NCBI RefSeq assembly: GCF_009857435.1
Contig: NZ_WWCK01000002.1
Coordinates: forward strand, 496,001-560,000
From: Duganella rivi
Lineage (GTDB): Bacteria > Pseudomonadota > Gammaproteobacteria > Burkholderiales > Burkholderiaceae_D
Direction: 5' to 3'
Length of the DNA: 64,000 nucleotides
The notes beneath the pieces were generated by a model. The model did no database searches, was not told the DNA's origin, and worked only from the letters and a program-made list of their open reading frames with translations. The position numbers and the translations under genes are program-made. Each line of letters opens with the position of its first letter. Position 1 is the first letter of the stretch. Of this stretch, positions 54,499 to 62,401 are shown piece by piece.

Positions 54499-54888
54499 AT
54501 GATGAAATCGGTATTGGCTGCAACCCTGATGACCTTGAGCGCTGCGGCGTTCGCCCAGCAATCGGTATCTTTCGTTGAGCCGGCGAACGGCGCGACGGTC
54601 AGCAGCCCGTTCAAAGTCAAGTTTGCAGTGTCGGGCATGGACGTCAAGCCTGCCGGCGACATGACAGCCAATACCGGTCACCATCACTTGCTGGTCAACG
54701 CCACGCCGATCAAAGCCGGCGAAGTGATCCCGGCCGATGAAAAGCACATCCACTTCGGCAAAGGTCAGACCGAGACCGAGCTGACCCTGCCGCCGGGTAA
54801 CTACACCTTGACCATGCAGTTCGCCAACGGCCTGCATCAGGCTTACGGCCCCGCCATGAACAAGGAAATCAAGATCACCGTCAAGTAA
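54499..54888 (+). CDS. DUF4399-family exported protein
   Basis: The 129-residue protein has a signal peptide (to about AFA-Q, residue 20) and a beta-sandwich domain with GHHHLLVNATPI and HIHFGKGQTETEL, typical of DUF4399. The His-rich strands might bind metal, but no function is proven. CAGGAG lies ahead of the first of two adjacent ATGs. The TetR gene starts within its stop (TAATG). Confidence 0.88.
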   Translation: MMKSVLAATLMTLSAAAFAQQSVSFVEPANGATVSSPFKVKFAVSGMDVKPAGDMTANTGHHHLLVNATPIKAGEVIPADEKHIHFGKGQTETELTLPPGNYTLTMQFANGLHQAYGPAMNKEIKITVK

Positions 54889-55487
54889 TGCCCGCACGTC
54901 CGGCTGTCCTCGGCATCCGCAAAGCTCCGCGCCAGCGCCGCGCCGCCCACACGGTGGACGCGCTTCTGGAAGCGGCCGCGCTGGTGCTGGAGGCGGATGG
55001 GTTGGAAGGCTTCAACACCAATGCCGTGGCGCGCCGCGCGGGCGCGAGCATCGGCACGCTGTACCAGTACTTTCCCAGTAAAGATGCGCTGACACTGGCC
55101 CTGCTTCAGCGCGAAGAAGGCAAATACCGCGAAGCCGCCGCCGCTGCGGCCGCGCTGCCTGAATGGCGCGAGGCGCTGATTCAATTCATCGCCGTCTCCG
55201 CGCACCAGCAGTTGGAGCGCCCGAACCTGGCGCGCCTGCTCGACCAGGAGGAAGGCCGGCCCGACATCCGCGCCGCGCTTGACAAGGGCCACAGCTTCAT
55301 CGTCCTGATGGCCACGATTCTGGAAAAGGCCGCCATCGAGGGCAACGCCATGCGCGCCGCCGCCGACCTGCTCGCCATCATCCGTGGCATGACCGATGCC
55401 GCCGGTGAGCGCGGCGAACGCGATCCCGCCGACCTGGCCCGCCGCATCAACGCCGCCGTCTTCGGCTACATGACGGCCGTCTCCTGA
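54888..55487 (+). CDS. TetR-family transcriptional regulator
   Basis: A 199-residue repressor-type protein. The N-terminal HTH reads NTNAVARRAGASIGTLYQYFPSKDAL (two blocks around residues 43-70), and the C-terminal ligand domain is Ala-rich and helical. The ATG shares a base with the DUF4399 stop, so it is translated by coupling. Its targets are unknown; the convergent SDR gene is one candidate. Confidence 0.9.
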   Translation: MPARPAVLGIRKAPRQRRAAHTVDALLEAAALVLEADGLEGFNTNAVARRAGASIGTLYQYFPSKDALTLALLQREEGKYREAAAAAAALPEWREALIQFIAVSAHQQLERPNLARLLDQEEGRPDIRAALDKGHSFIVLMATILEKAAIEGNAMRAAADLLAIIRGMTDAAGERGERDPADLARRINAAVFGYMTAVS

Positions 55488-55507
55488 TTCCTTATCTGCC
55501 CGCAGGT

Positions 55508-56290
55508 TTATACGGTTGGAACTGTCCCGCCATCGATCACGTATTCCGAGCCCGATACCGACGCAGCGCGCGGCGACACCAGGAAGGTGATCAGGTCAGC
55601 GACCTCGTGCGGTTTCGCGGGACGGCCGAGCGGAATTCCGCCGAGCCAGTCCATCACCACCTGTTTGCCGCCCGCGTAGTCTGTGCCTGACTGGGCAGCG
55701 ATACGCTCGACGAAGGCAACCGAGGCCTCCGTTTCAATCCAGCCCGGCGAGACGCGTAAAACACGCACACCCTTCGGCGTGACCTCCTTGGACAGGGACT
55801 TGCTGTAGGTCGAGAGCGCGCCTTTCGCCGCCGCGTAGGCAGTAGTCGACTCTGGTATCGGCAGCACGCGTTGAATCGATGTCACGTGCAGCACGACACC
55901 GGCGCCCTTGGCCAGCATTGCTGGCAGCAGCGCGCGGTCAAGACGTACGGCGGACATGAGGTTCAGATTAAGCTCATCGAACCATACCGCGTCATCAAGG
56001 GCGGCGAAACCGCCGGCCGGCGCGCTGGAACCGCCGAGGCAATTAATCAGGATGTCGACACCGCCCCAGTGGTCTTTGACCGCGCGCGCCAACGCGTTCA
56101 CGCCTTCCGCCGTTTTCAAGTCGGCCTCGACATATATCACGCCTTCCTGCGGCGCTTCGGGAATAGCGCGCGCAGTGGTCATCACCAGCACGCCGGCCTG
56201 CCGGAGGCTCTTCACGAGCGCGGCGCCCAAGCCCTTGGTACCGCCCGTAACGAGGGCACGCTGCCCGTTCAGTTGGAGGTCGAAGCTCAT
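55508..56290 (-). CDS. Short-chain dehydrogenase/reductase (SDR) family oxidoreductase
   Basis: The 260-residue classical SDR has the nucleotide motif TGGTKGLG, the NAG-like INCLGG, a catalytic serine region (HVTSIQRVLP), YxxxK as YAAAK, and the C-terminal SGSEYVIDGG. It reduces or oxidises a small alcohol or ketone with NAD(P). Its start overlaps the stop of the NTF2-like gene by ATGA, and both are divergent from a LysR regulator. Confidence 0.94.
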   Translation of the reverse strand: MSFDLQLNGQRALVTGGTKGLGAALVKSLRQAGVLVMTTARAIPEAPQEGVIYVEADLKTAEGVNALARAVKDHWGGVDILINCLGGSSAPAGGFAALDDAVWFDELNLNLMSAVRLDRALLPAMLAKGAGVVLHVTSIQRVLPIPESTTAYAAAKGALSTYSKSLSKEVTPKGVRVLRVSPGWIETEASVAFVERIAAQSGTDYAGGKQVVMDWLGGIPLGRPAKPHEVADLITFLVSPRAASVSGSEYVIDGGTVPTV

Positions 56291-56613
56291 ACTTTGATCT
56301 CCAGCGATGCGATCAGGGAGCCTTCAAGGCGAAAGCGGTAGGTCAACACGACCGGACTTCCTGGGAAGTTGCCGCTTACGTTGGCGCGCACCACCTGGTG
56401 GCCGTCCTGTTGATCAAGGGCGAACGGTACGGTGGTGGCGTTGTACTTGGCCGATGCCTCCGCCAGCATCGCCTTGATAGCAGGGATGCCCGTGTAAGTG
56501 TGGCCATCGTCCTTCACAATGGCCTGCGCAGTGAAGCAGTGGTCGAGGACGTCGGGATTGTGCTCACCCGTAAAGTAGGTGGCAATTGGCTCGGGGAGGA
56601 TCAAGGCATTCAT
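56287..56613 (-). CDS. SnoaL/NTF2-like family protein
   Basis: The 108-residue protein has the cone-shaped NTF2 fold pattern: PEPIATYFTGEHNPDVLDHCFT, IPAIKAML and a C-terminal run of strands. It may be a ligand-binding or isomerase-type partner of the SDR translated from the same message. The ATG at 56613 was chosen since the longer frame enters the divergent promoter. Confidence 0.82.
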   Translation of the reverse strand: MNALILPEPIATYFTGEHNPDVLDHCFTAQAIVKDDGHTYTGIPAIKAMLAEASAKYNATTVPFALDQQDGHQVVRANVSGNFPGSPVVLTYRFRLEGSLIASLEIKV

Positions 56614-56677
56614 GTTATTGGGATTCCGTGTGGTTGCTGAAGGCCCCATGATGCGCGCCGGGCTAAGATTAGGGAAT

Positions 56678-56693
56678 ATCCTATAATTAGGAT
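56678..56693. promoter_or_regulatory. Palindromic operator overlapping the -10 of the LysR/SDR divergent promoter
   Basis: ATCCTA and TAGGAT flank TAAT; a further TTAGG half-site lies at 56669-56673. The palindrome contains TATAAT (56682-56687), 30 bp before the LysR start, so regulator binding would block its own promoter. Confidence 0.6.
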
Positions 56694-56717
56694 GGGTTAT
56701 GTAGAAAGGAGTGCATA

Positions 56718-57653
56718 ATGCGGGGATCGGAATTCGCTGAGCTGAAAGCTTTCGCCGCAGTGGTTGAACGGGCGAGCTTCGCGCGCGCAGCGGAGTATCT
56801 TGGCCTGTCGCCCTCAGCGCTCAGCCAGACTATCCGGCTGCTGGAACAGCGCCTCGGCTCGCGGCTGCTGAACCGGACTACGCGCAGCGTGTCGCCCACG
56901 GCCACCGGGGAGCAGTTATATGGGCGCATTGCGCCGCTGTTTCGGGAGATGGCGGAAGCGGTTGCGCAAGCGAGCGCAGCAACAGGGCAGACGGGCGGAG
57001 TGCTGCGCATAAATACGTTGGGCATGGCGGCCAGGCAGGTCATCGCGCCACGGCTAGGCCGTTACCATCGCGCGCATCCTGAGGTTATCCTGGACATCGT
57101 AGTGGACGACGCGTTAAGCGACATCGTTGCCGGACGCTTCGATGCGGGTATTCGCGTGGGCCGGCGACTGGAGAAGGACATGGTGGCGGTGCGCCTGACG
57201 CCAGACGTGAAGATGGTTGCCGTCGCGTCGCCCGACTACCTGGCGCGTCGCGGCACTCCCGTTTCACCGGCCGACCTGCACAGCCACGCCTGCATTAATT
57301 GGCGGCTGCCGGTCGACGGAAGCGCTCACCGCTGGGAGTTTGAGAAAGCGGGAAAGCGGATGGATATGGCGGTCGAGGGCCCCTTGGTGACGAACAATTC
57401 GGACATCGGCGTGGCGGCCGCGCTGCAGGGGCTGGGCATCCTCCACGCATTTGACCGCGAGCGTGTCGATGCGCATCTTGCCAGCGGGGAGCTGGTTCCG
57501 GTGCTAGAGCAATGGTCGATCACACAACCCGGGCTATTCCTGTATCACCCTAGTCGGCAACACTTGCCTAGCGCGTTACGTGCTTTTATCGACTGCCTCT
57601 TGGACAAAGACCTGGGAAGTGCCGGCATTGTTGCTGGTAAATGCGAGCAATAA
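56718..57653 (+). CDS. LysR-family transcriptional regulator
   Basis: A 311-residue LysR regulator of the CrgA-like group with HTH SFARAAEYLGLSPSALSQTIRLLEQ (residues 17-41) and a C-terminal effector domain. AAAGGAG precedes the ATG. It is divergent from the NTF2-like/SDR pair, which is its likely target, and the palindrome between them probably is its site. Confidence 0.93.
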   Translation: MRGSEFAELKAFAAVVERASFARAAEYLGLSPSALSQTIRLLEQRLGSRLLNRTTRSVSPTATGEQLYGRIAPLFREMAEAVAQASAATGQTGGVLRINTLGMAARQVIAPRLGRYHRAHPEVILDIVVDDALSDIVAGRFDAGIRVGRRLEKDMVAVRLTPDVKMVAVASPDYLARRGTPVSPADLHSHACINWRLPVDGSAHRWEFEKAGKRMDMAVEGPLVTNNSDIGVAAALQGLGILHAFDRERVDAHLASGELVPVLEQWSITQPGLFLYHPSRQHLPSALRAFIDCLLDKDLGSAGIVAGKCEQ

Positions 57654-57767
57654 GTGCATGGCGGTGCTAAGTCCTTGAGCTGAAAGGCCTTTCAGCGCAA
57701 GGAAAGCGAGTTGAGGGCAGGGCGCGCGGCGCCTATTCTGTTGACTTCACCAACAGGAGAAATACCG

Positions 57768-58175
57768 ATGAAATTCAATCACCTCAGCTTCCCATCCAGC
57801 GACGTTCGCGCCACTGCCAACTTCTTCGTGCAGCACCTCGGCTGCTCGCTGGAGTCCATCAGCCCGGCCGCCGCCATGCTCAAGCGCGCCGGTTTCGATA
57901 TCGTCATCGAAGCCAAAGACCACGCGGTGGTGTGGCCGCACAACTTCCACCTCGGCTTCGAGCTGTCTTCGGTCGACGAACTCAGCGAGCTGTACCAGCA
58001 CCTGCTGGCCCAAGGCGTGACCATGCAGACTGGCCTCTTCAAGCACGAACGCGGCTCGCGTTTCTTTTGTGCCGCGCCGGGCGGCCTGCTATTCGAAATG
58101 AACACCCGCGCCGATGCCCATGAGCGCTACCGCGCCAGCTTTGAACGCCAAGCCCTCGCCGACGCGGTAAAATAG
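57768..58175 (+). CDS. VOC-family (glyoxalase-fold) protein
   Basis: The 135-residue protein begins [20 protein letters not shown] and has the second-half pattern [23 protein letters not shown] lies before the ATG at 57768. Putative metal ligands are His5, His58-type and the Glu in LLFEMN. It is monocistronic, 29 bp before gltX. The substrate is unknown. Confidence 0.88.
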   Translation: MKFNHLSFPSSDVRATANFFVQHLGCSLESISPAAAMLKRAGFDIVIEAKDHAVVWPHNFHLGFELSSVDELSELYQHLLAQGVTMQTGLFKHERGSRFFCAAPGGLLFEMNTRADAHERYRASFERQALADAVK

Positions 58176-58204
58176 CTGTTTTATATTTCAGCATTTTTAC
58201 TTCG

Positions 58205-59626
58205 ATGACGAATGTTCCAACACCGGCACCAGCCAAGCCAGTCCGTACCCGTTTCGCTCCTAGCCCGACCGGCTACCTCCACCTCGGCGGCGCCCGCACA
58301 GCGCTGTACTCGTGGGCTTTCGCCCGTCACTTCGGCGGCACCTTCGTGCTGCGTATTGAAGATACCGACCTGGAGCGCTCGACCCCGGAAGCGGTGCAAG
58401 CCATTATCGAAGGCATGGCGTGGCTGGGCCTGAACCACGACGAAGGCCCGTTCTACCAGATGAAGCGCATGGATCGCTACCGCGAAGTGGTGGCGCAGAT
58501 GCTGGAAGCGGGCACCGCCTACCACTGCTACTCGTCGCCGGAAGAAGTGCAGGCGATGCGCGACAAGGCCACCGCAGCCGGTGAAAAGCCACGCTACGAC
58601 GGCACCTGGCGTCCAGAAGAGGGCAAAGTGCTGCCGGCCATTCCTGAAGGCCGCAAGCCAGTCGTTCGTTTCAAGAACCCCCTGGACGGCGAAGTAACGT
58701 GGAACGACTTCGTCAAAGGCCCCATCACCATCGGCAATAAAGAGCTGGACGACCTGGTGATCGCGCGTCCTGACGGCACGCCTACTTACAACTTCTGCGT
58801 TGCCATCGACGACCTGGACATGGAAATCAGTCACGTCCTGCGCGGCGACGACCACGTGAACAACACTCCGCGCCAGATCAATATCCTGCGCGCCATCGGT
58901 GCACCGCTGCCAGAGTATGGCCACCTGCCGATGATCCTCGGCTCGGACGGCGCCAAGATGTCCAAGCGCAAGGACGCAGTCAACGTCATGCAATACCCAG
59001 CCGAAGGCTATCTGCCGGAAGCGATCCTGAACTACCTGGCGCGCCTGGGCTGGAGCCACGGCGACGACGAGGTGTTCTCGATGGAGCAGGTGTGCGCATG
59101 GTTCGACGGTTCGCACCTGTCGAACTCGGCTGCGCAGTTCAACATCGAAAAACTGAACTGGCTGAACAACCACTATATTAAGCAAGCCGACAACGAGCGC
59201 CTGGCCGAACTGGCCAAGGCGCGCATGGAGGCCAACGGCGCCGTGTTCGCAGGCGCGCCGGCACTGCCTGTCGTATTGGGCCTGCTGAAAGAGCGCACCA
59301 ATACCGTCAACGAACTGGCCGACGCCGCCATGCTGTTCTACCGCGAGCCGCAGCCGGACGCCGCGCTGCTGACCCAGCACGTCACTGACGCCGTCAAGCC
59401 GGCGCTGGCCGATTTCGCCGAGCGTTGCAAAACGGTTGAGTGGAACAAGGCCGCGCTGGCCGCCATGATTAAAGAAGTGCTGGCTGCCCACGGTTTGAAG
59501 ATGCCGCAAATCGCCATGCCGCTGCGCCTGTTTATTACCGGCCAGCTGCAAACGCCTGCCATCGACGCGGTGCTGGAAATCTTCGGCCGCGACACCGTTG
59601 TGGCGCGCCTGGCAAAGTTCCTCTAA
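58205..59626 (+). CDS. gltX: Glutamyl-tRNA synthetase
   Basis: The 473-residue class I synthetase shows [20 protein letters not shown] (HIGH equivalent HLGG), the KMSKRKDAV loop and the C-terminal anticodon-binding helical domain. It charges tRNA-Glu. Three tRNA-Ala/tRNA-Glu pairs start 86 bp downstream, followed later by two more tRNA-Glu genes, so enzyme and substrate genes are clustered. No clear Shine-Dalgarno sequence is seen. Confidence 0.98.
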   Translation: MTNVPTPAPAKPVRTRFAPSPTGYLHLGGARTALYSWAFARHFGGTFVLRIEDTDLERSTPEAVQAIIEGMAWLGLNHDEGPFYQMKRMDRYREVVAQMLEAGTAYHCYSSPEEVQAMRDKATAAGEKPRYDGTWRPEEGKVLPAIPEGRKPVVRFKNPLDGEVTWNDFVKGPITIGNKELDDLVIARPDGTPTYNFCVAIDDLDMEISHVLRGDDHVNNTPRQINILRAIGAPLPEYGHLPMILGSDGAKMSKRKDAVNVMQYPAEGYLPEAILNYLARLGWSHGDDEVFSMEQVCAWFDGSHLSNSAAQFNIEKLNWLNNHYIKQADNERLAELAKARMEANGAVFAGAPALPVVLGLLKERTNTVNELADAAMLFYREPQPDAALLTQHVTDAVKPALADFAERCKTVEWNKAALAAMIKEVLAAHGLKMPQIAMPLRLFITGQLQTPAIDAVLEIFGRDTVVARLAKFL

Positions 59627-59665
59627 GTTTTTCATTGAAGCAGGGGCAAAGTTGCAAAAGGGTAT

Positions 59666-59693
59666 TTGCATAATACGGAGCCTCTGCTATACT
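59666..59693 (+). promoter_or_regulatory. Promoter of the tRNA-Ala/Glu array
   Basis: TTGCAT (59666-59671), 16 bp, then TATACT (59688-59693), with the first tRNA starting at 59712. It lies 40 bp after the gltX stop. Confidence 0.7.
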
Positions 59694-59711
59694 CTTGTCT
59701 CTCGCGCAAAC

Positions 59712-59787
<76 letters not shown>

Positions 59788-59819
59788 GTTTGCAGAGATT
59801 GTAGTACGGTAGTTCCAAG

Positions 59820-59895
59820 GTCCCCATCGTCTAGAGGCCTAGGACATCACCCTTTCACGGTGAGTACCGGGGTTCGAATCCCCGTGGGGACGCCA
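59820..59895 (+). tRNA. tRNA-Glu(TTC), copy 1
   Basis: A 76-nt cloverleaf with encoded CCA. The anticodon stem TCACC/GGTGA holds the loop CTTTCAC, anticodon TTC. The acceptor GTCCCCA pairs with TGGGGAC. Confidence 0.97.
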
Positions 59896-59937
59896 GCTTC
59901 GCCAAGGCTGGTTAGCAGTAAAGCTTCTGTGCCCTGA

Positions 59938-60013
<76 letters not shown>

Positions 60014-60047
60014 ACAAGCACAGGAGAGTAGTTAAAGTAGTTCCGAG

Positions 60048-60123
60048 GTCCCCATCGTCTAGAGGCCTAGGACATCACCCTTTCACGGTGAGTACCGGGG
60101 TTCGAATCCCCGTGGGGACGCCA
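60048..60123 (+). tRNA. tRNA-Glu(TTC), copy 2
   Basis: Identical over 76 nt to the copy at 59820. The preceding spacer ends TAGTTCCGAG, like the TAGTTCCAAG before copy 1. Confidence 0.97.
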
Positions 60124-60167
60124 GCGATGCCAACGCTGGCCGGTAGTAGTGAATGTGTTTTACGCCC

Positions 60168-60243
<76 letters not shown>

Positions 60244-60276
60244 ATCGCGTAGAATACAAATTGTAGAAGTTCCTTG

Positions 60277-60352
60277 GTCCCCATCGTCTAGAGGCCTAGG
60301 ACATCACCCTTTCACGGTGAGTACCGGGGTTCGAATCCCCGTGGGGACGCCA
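60277..60352 (+). tRNA. tRNA-Glu(TTC), copy 3
   Basis: Identical over 76 nt to the other tRNA-Glu copies. It is last before the terminator at 60370. Confidence 0.97.
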
Positions 60353-60369
60353 AAAAGCGCAAATGATTG

Positions 60370-60391
60370 AGCCGCCATGAGCGGCTTTTTG
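60370..60391 (+). terminator. Intrinsic terminator of the tRNA-Ala/Glu array
   Basis: AGCCGC (60370-60375), loop CATGA, GCGGCT (60381-60386), then a T-run. It closes the six-tRNA transcript 18 bp after the last CCA. Confidence 0.9.
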
Positions 60392-60514
60392 TTTTCTGCG
60401 CCTCGGTTTGTGTTGCGCATGTTCGACTTCTTCGAAGCTAGCGTGGCAAACTTTCCACTTCCTTCTTGCTGAGCATGGCCTCATACTTGTCGGTTTCCCA
60501 TCACCGCATTTGCC

Positions 60515-62044
60515 ATGAAACTCAGCCTAAAACTCCCCCTCGCTTTTATCGCCGTCCTGCTGGTCGCGCTAGTGGCTGGATTGGCGGGCATTTACAGCCT
60601 TAACCGTGTTGTCGTCGAATCCGGCCAGACCGTGCAGGACAATTTTGCGCGCGAGCGCGCGGTCGGCTACATCGCCGTCGCTTACAAGGTGGAAGTGCTG
60701 CACTGGAAAAATCTGCTGTTGCGCGCCGCCGATCCGGCCGAGCAGCAAAAGCAGTGGGATGCTTACCTGGCGGCCGAGAAAGAAGTCGACAGCAAGGCGC
60801 GCGCGGTGCTGGAGCAGCTGGATGGCGACGCGCGCCGCACCATGACGCGCTTTGTCGAACTGCATGCGCAGCAGCGCGAGCGCTACACCGCCGCGCGCGC
60901 CATGGTGGCCGATGGCGGCGCGGCGGCAGCCGATGCCAGTGTGCGCGGCATCGATGTCGAACCGGCCAATCTGCTGGCGGAGAGCATCGGCCTGCTGACC
61001 AAGTCCAGCGCCGCGATTACCGAGCAGGCAGCCGCGAGCGGCTCGCGCACGGTCACGATCACCACGGTGCTGATGCTGCTCGTGGCCGTAGTGGTGGTGG
61101 CGGCCAGCCTGGCGCTGAGCCGCGCCATCATTCGCCCGCTGCATGGCGCGCTGGCGGTGGCGCAAGCGATTACCAACGGCGACCTCACCGGCCGCAAGCC
61201 GCCTCCGCGTCCTGATGAAATGGGCCAGATGCTGACCGCACTCGGCGAGATGACTGCCAGCTTGCACCGCATCGTCACGCAGGTGCGCAGCGGCACCGAC
61301 GCGATTGTGACTGCATCGGGGGAGATCGAGGCCGGCAATGCCGACCTGTCCGCGCGCACCGAGCAGCAAGCCGGCGTGCTGGAAGAGACGGCCGCCTCGA
61401 TCGAGGAGCTCACGGCCACTGTGCGCCAGAATGCAGACAACGCCGACCAGGCACGCCAGCTGGCGGCCGGCGCTGCGGACGTGGCGCAGCGTGGCGGCGA
61501 AGCAGTGGCGCAAGTGGTTGCCACCATGGCCGGCATTCAGCGCGCCGGGCAGGAAATGGGCACCATCATCGCCACGATTGATGGCATCGCTTTCCAGACC
61601 AATATCCTGGCGCTGAATGCAGCGGTAGAGGCGGCGCGTGCCGGCGAGCAGGGGCGCGGCTTTGCCGTGGTGGCAGGCGAAGTGCGCACGCTGGCGCAGC
61701 GCAGCGCCGAGGCGGCGCGCCAGATCAAGCAGTTGATTGATGCATCGAGCGAACAGGTGGAGCAGGGCGGCGTGCTGGTTGACCGCGCCGGCGCCACCAT
61801 GACCGAGCTGGTCGGCAGCGTCAACCGTGTCAGCGACATCATCGCGGAAATCAGCCACGCCAGCCAGGAGCAGCGCGCCGGCATCGAGCAGGTCAACCAG
61901 GCCATCGGCGACATGGATCAGGTGACGCAGCAAAACGCCGCGCTGGTGGAAGAGTCGGCCGCCGCTGCGGGCGCGATGCGCGAACAGGCCGTTGGACTGG
62001 CAAAACTGGTTGCCGTGTTCGAGTTGCAGCGCAAGCGCTACTGA
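60515..62044 (+). CDS. Methyl-accepting chemotaxis protein
   Basis: The 509-residue receptor has a first helix (about 5-28), a periplasmic four-helix-bundle sensor (to about 180), a second helix (about 183-206), HAMP, and a signalling domain with tip [21 protein letters not shown] in two blocks. It ends in VFELQRKRY without an xWxxF docking tail, unlike the receptor at 37287. It lies alone between two groups of tRNA genes, away from the che cluster. Confidence 0.95.
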   Translation: MKLSLKLPLAFIAVLLVALVAGLAGIYSLNRVVVESGQTVQDNFARERAVGYIAVAYKVEVLHWKNLLLRAADPAEQQKQWDAYLAAEKEVDSKARAVLEQLDGDARRTMTRFVELHAQQRERYTAARAMVADGGAAAADASVRGIDVEPANLLAESIGLLTKSSAAITEQAAASGSRTVTITTVLMLLVAVVVVAASLALSRAIIRPLHGALAVAQAITNGDLTGRKPPPRPDEMGQMLTALGEMTASLHRIVTQVRSGTDAIVTASGEIEAGNADLSARTEQQAGVLEETAASIEELTATVRQNADNADQARQLAAGAADVAQRGGEAVAQVVATMAGIQRAGQEMGTIIATIDGIAFQTNILALNAAVEAARAGEQGRGFAVVAGEVRTLAQRSAEAARQIKQLIDASSEQVEQGGVLVDRAGATMTELVGSVNRVSDIIAEISHASQEQRAGIEQVNQAIGDMDQVTQQNAALVEESAAAAGAMREQAVGLAKLVAVFELQRKRY

Positions 62045-62113
62045 GATTGCGGCGAATCCGTTGCAGACCTGCCAATCTTGCTCTGATTTTTCAGCAAAAA
62101 CAAGGGTTTGCTA

Positions 62114-62142
62114 TTGCGTTCGGGGAATGACGCTGCCATAAT
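62114..62142 (+). promoter_or_regulatory. Promoter of the second tRNA-Glu group
   Basis: TTGCGT (62114-62119), 17 bp, then CATAAT (62137-62142), 16 bp before tRNA-Glu copy 4, in the space after the chemoreceptor gene. Confidence 0.65.
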
Positions 62143-62157
62143 ACGCGCCTTGGAAAT

Positions 62158-62233
62158 GTCCCCATCGTCTAGAGGCCTAGGACATCACCCTTTCACGGTG
62201 AGTACCGGGGTTCGAATCCCCGTGGGGACGCCA
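62158..62233 (+). tRNA. tRNA-Glu(TTC), copy 4
   Basis: Identical over 76 nt to the three copies in the upstream array, with encoded CCA. The preceding spacer does not contain the AGTTCC remnant found in the array. Confidence 0.97.
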
Positions 62234-62280
62234 ACAGACCTTTCCAAGTGAGTAGTGCAAGGCCAGTACGGACAGTTTCT

Positions 62281-62356
62281 GTCCCCATCGTCTAGAGGCC
62301 TAGGACATCACCCTTTCACGGTGAGTACCGGGGTTCGAATCCCCGTGGGGACGCCA
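62281..62356 (+). tRNA. tRNA-Glu(TTC), copy 5
   Basis: Identical to the other four tRNA-Glu genes and 123 bp (start to start) from copy 4. A strong terminator follows. Confidence 0.97.
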
Positions 62357-62361
62357 AATCA

Positions 62362-62392
62362 TGCAAAAAGCCGCCTAGTGCGGCTTTTTGCA
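62362..62392. terminator. Bidirectional intrinsic terminator
   Basis: TGCAAAAAGCCGC (62362-62374) and GCGGCTTTTTGCA (62380-62392) form a perfect 13-bp stem around CTAGT. T-runs on both strands let it end both the tRNA-Glu transcript and the convergent protease transcript. Confidence 0.93.
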
Positions 62393-62401
62393 TTTCCGGC
62401 C

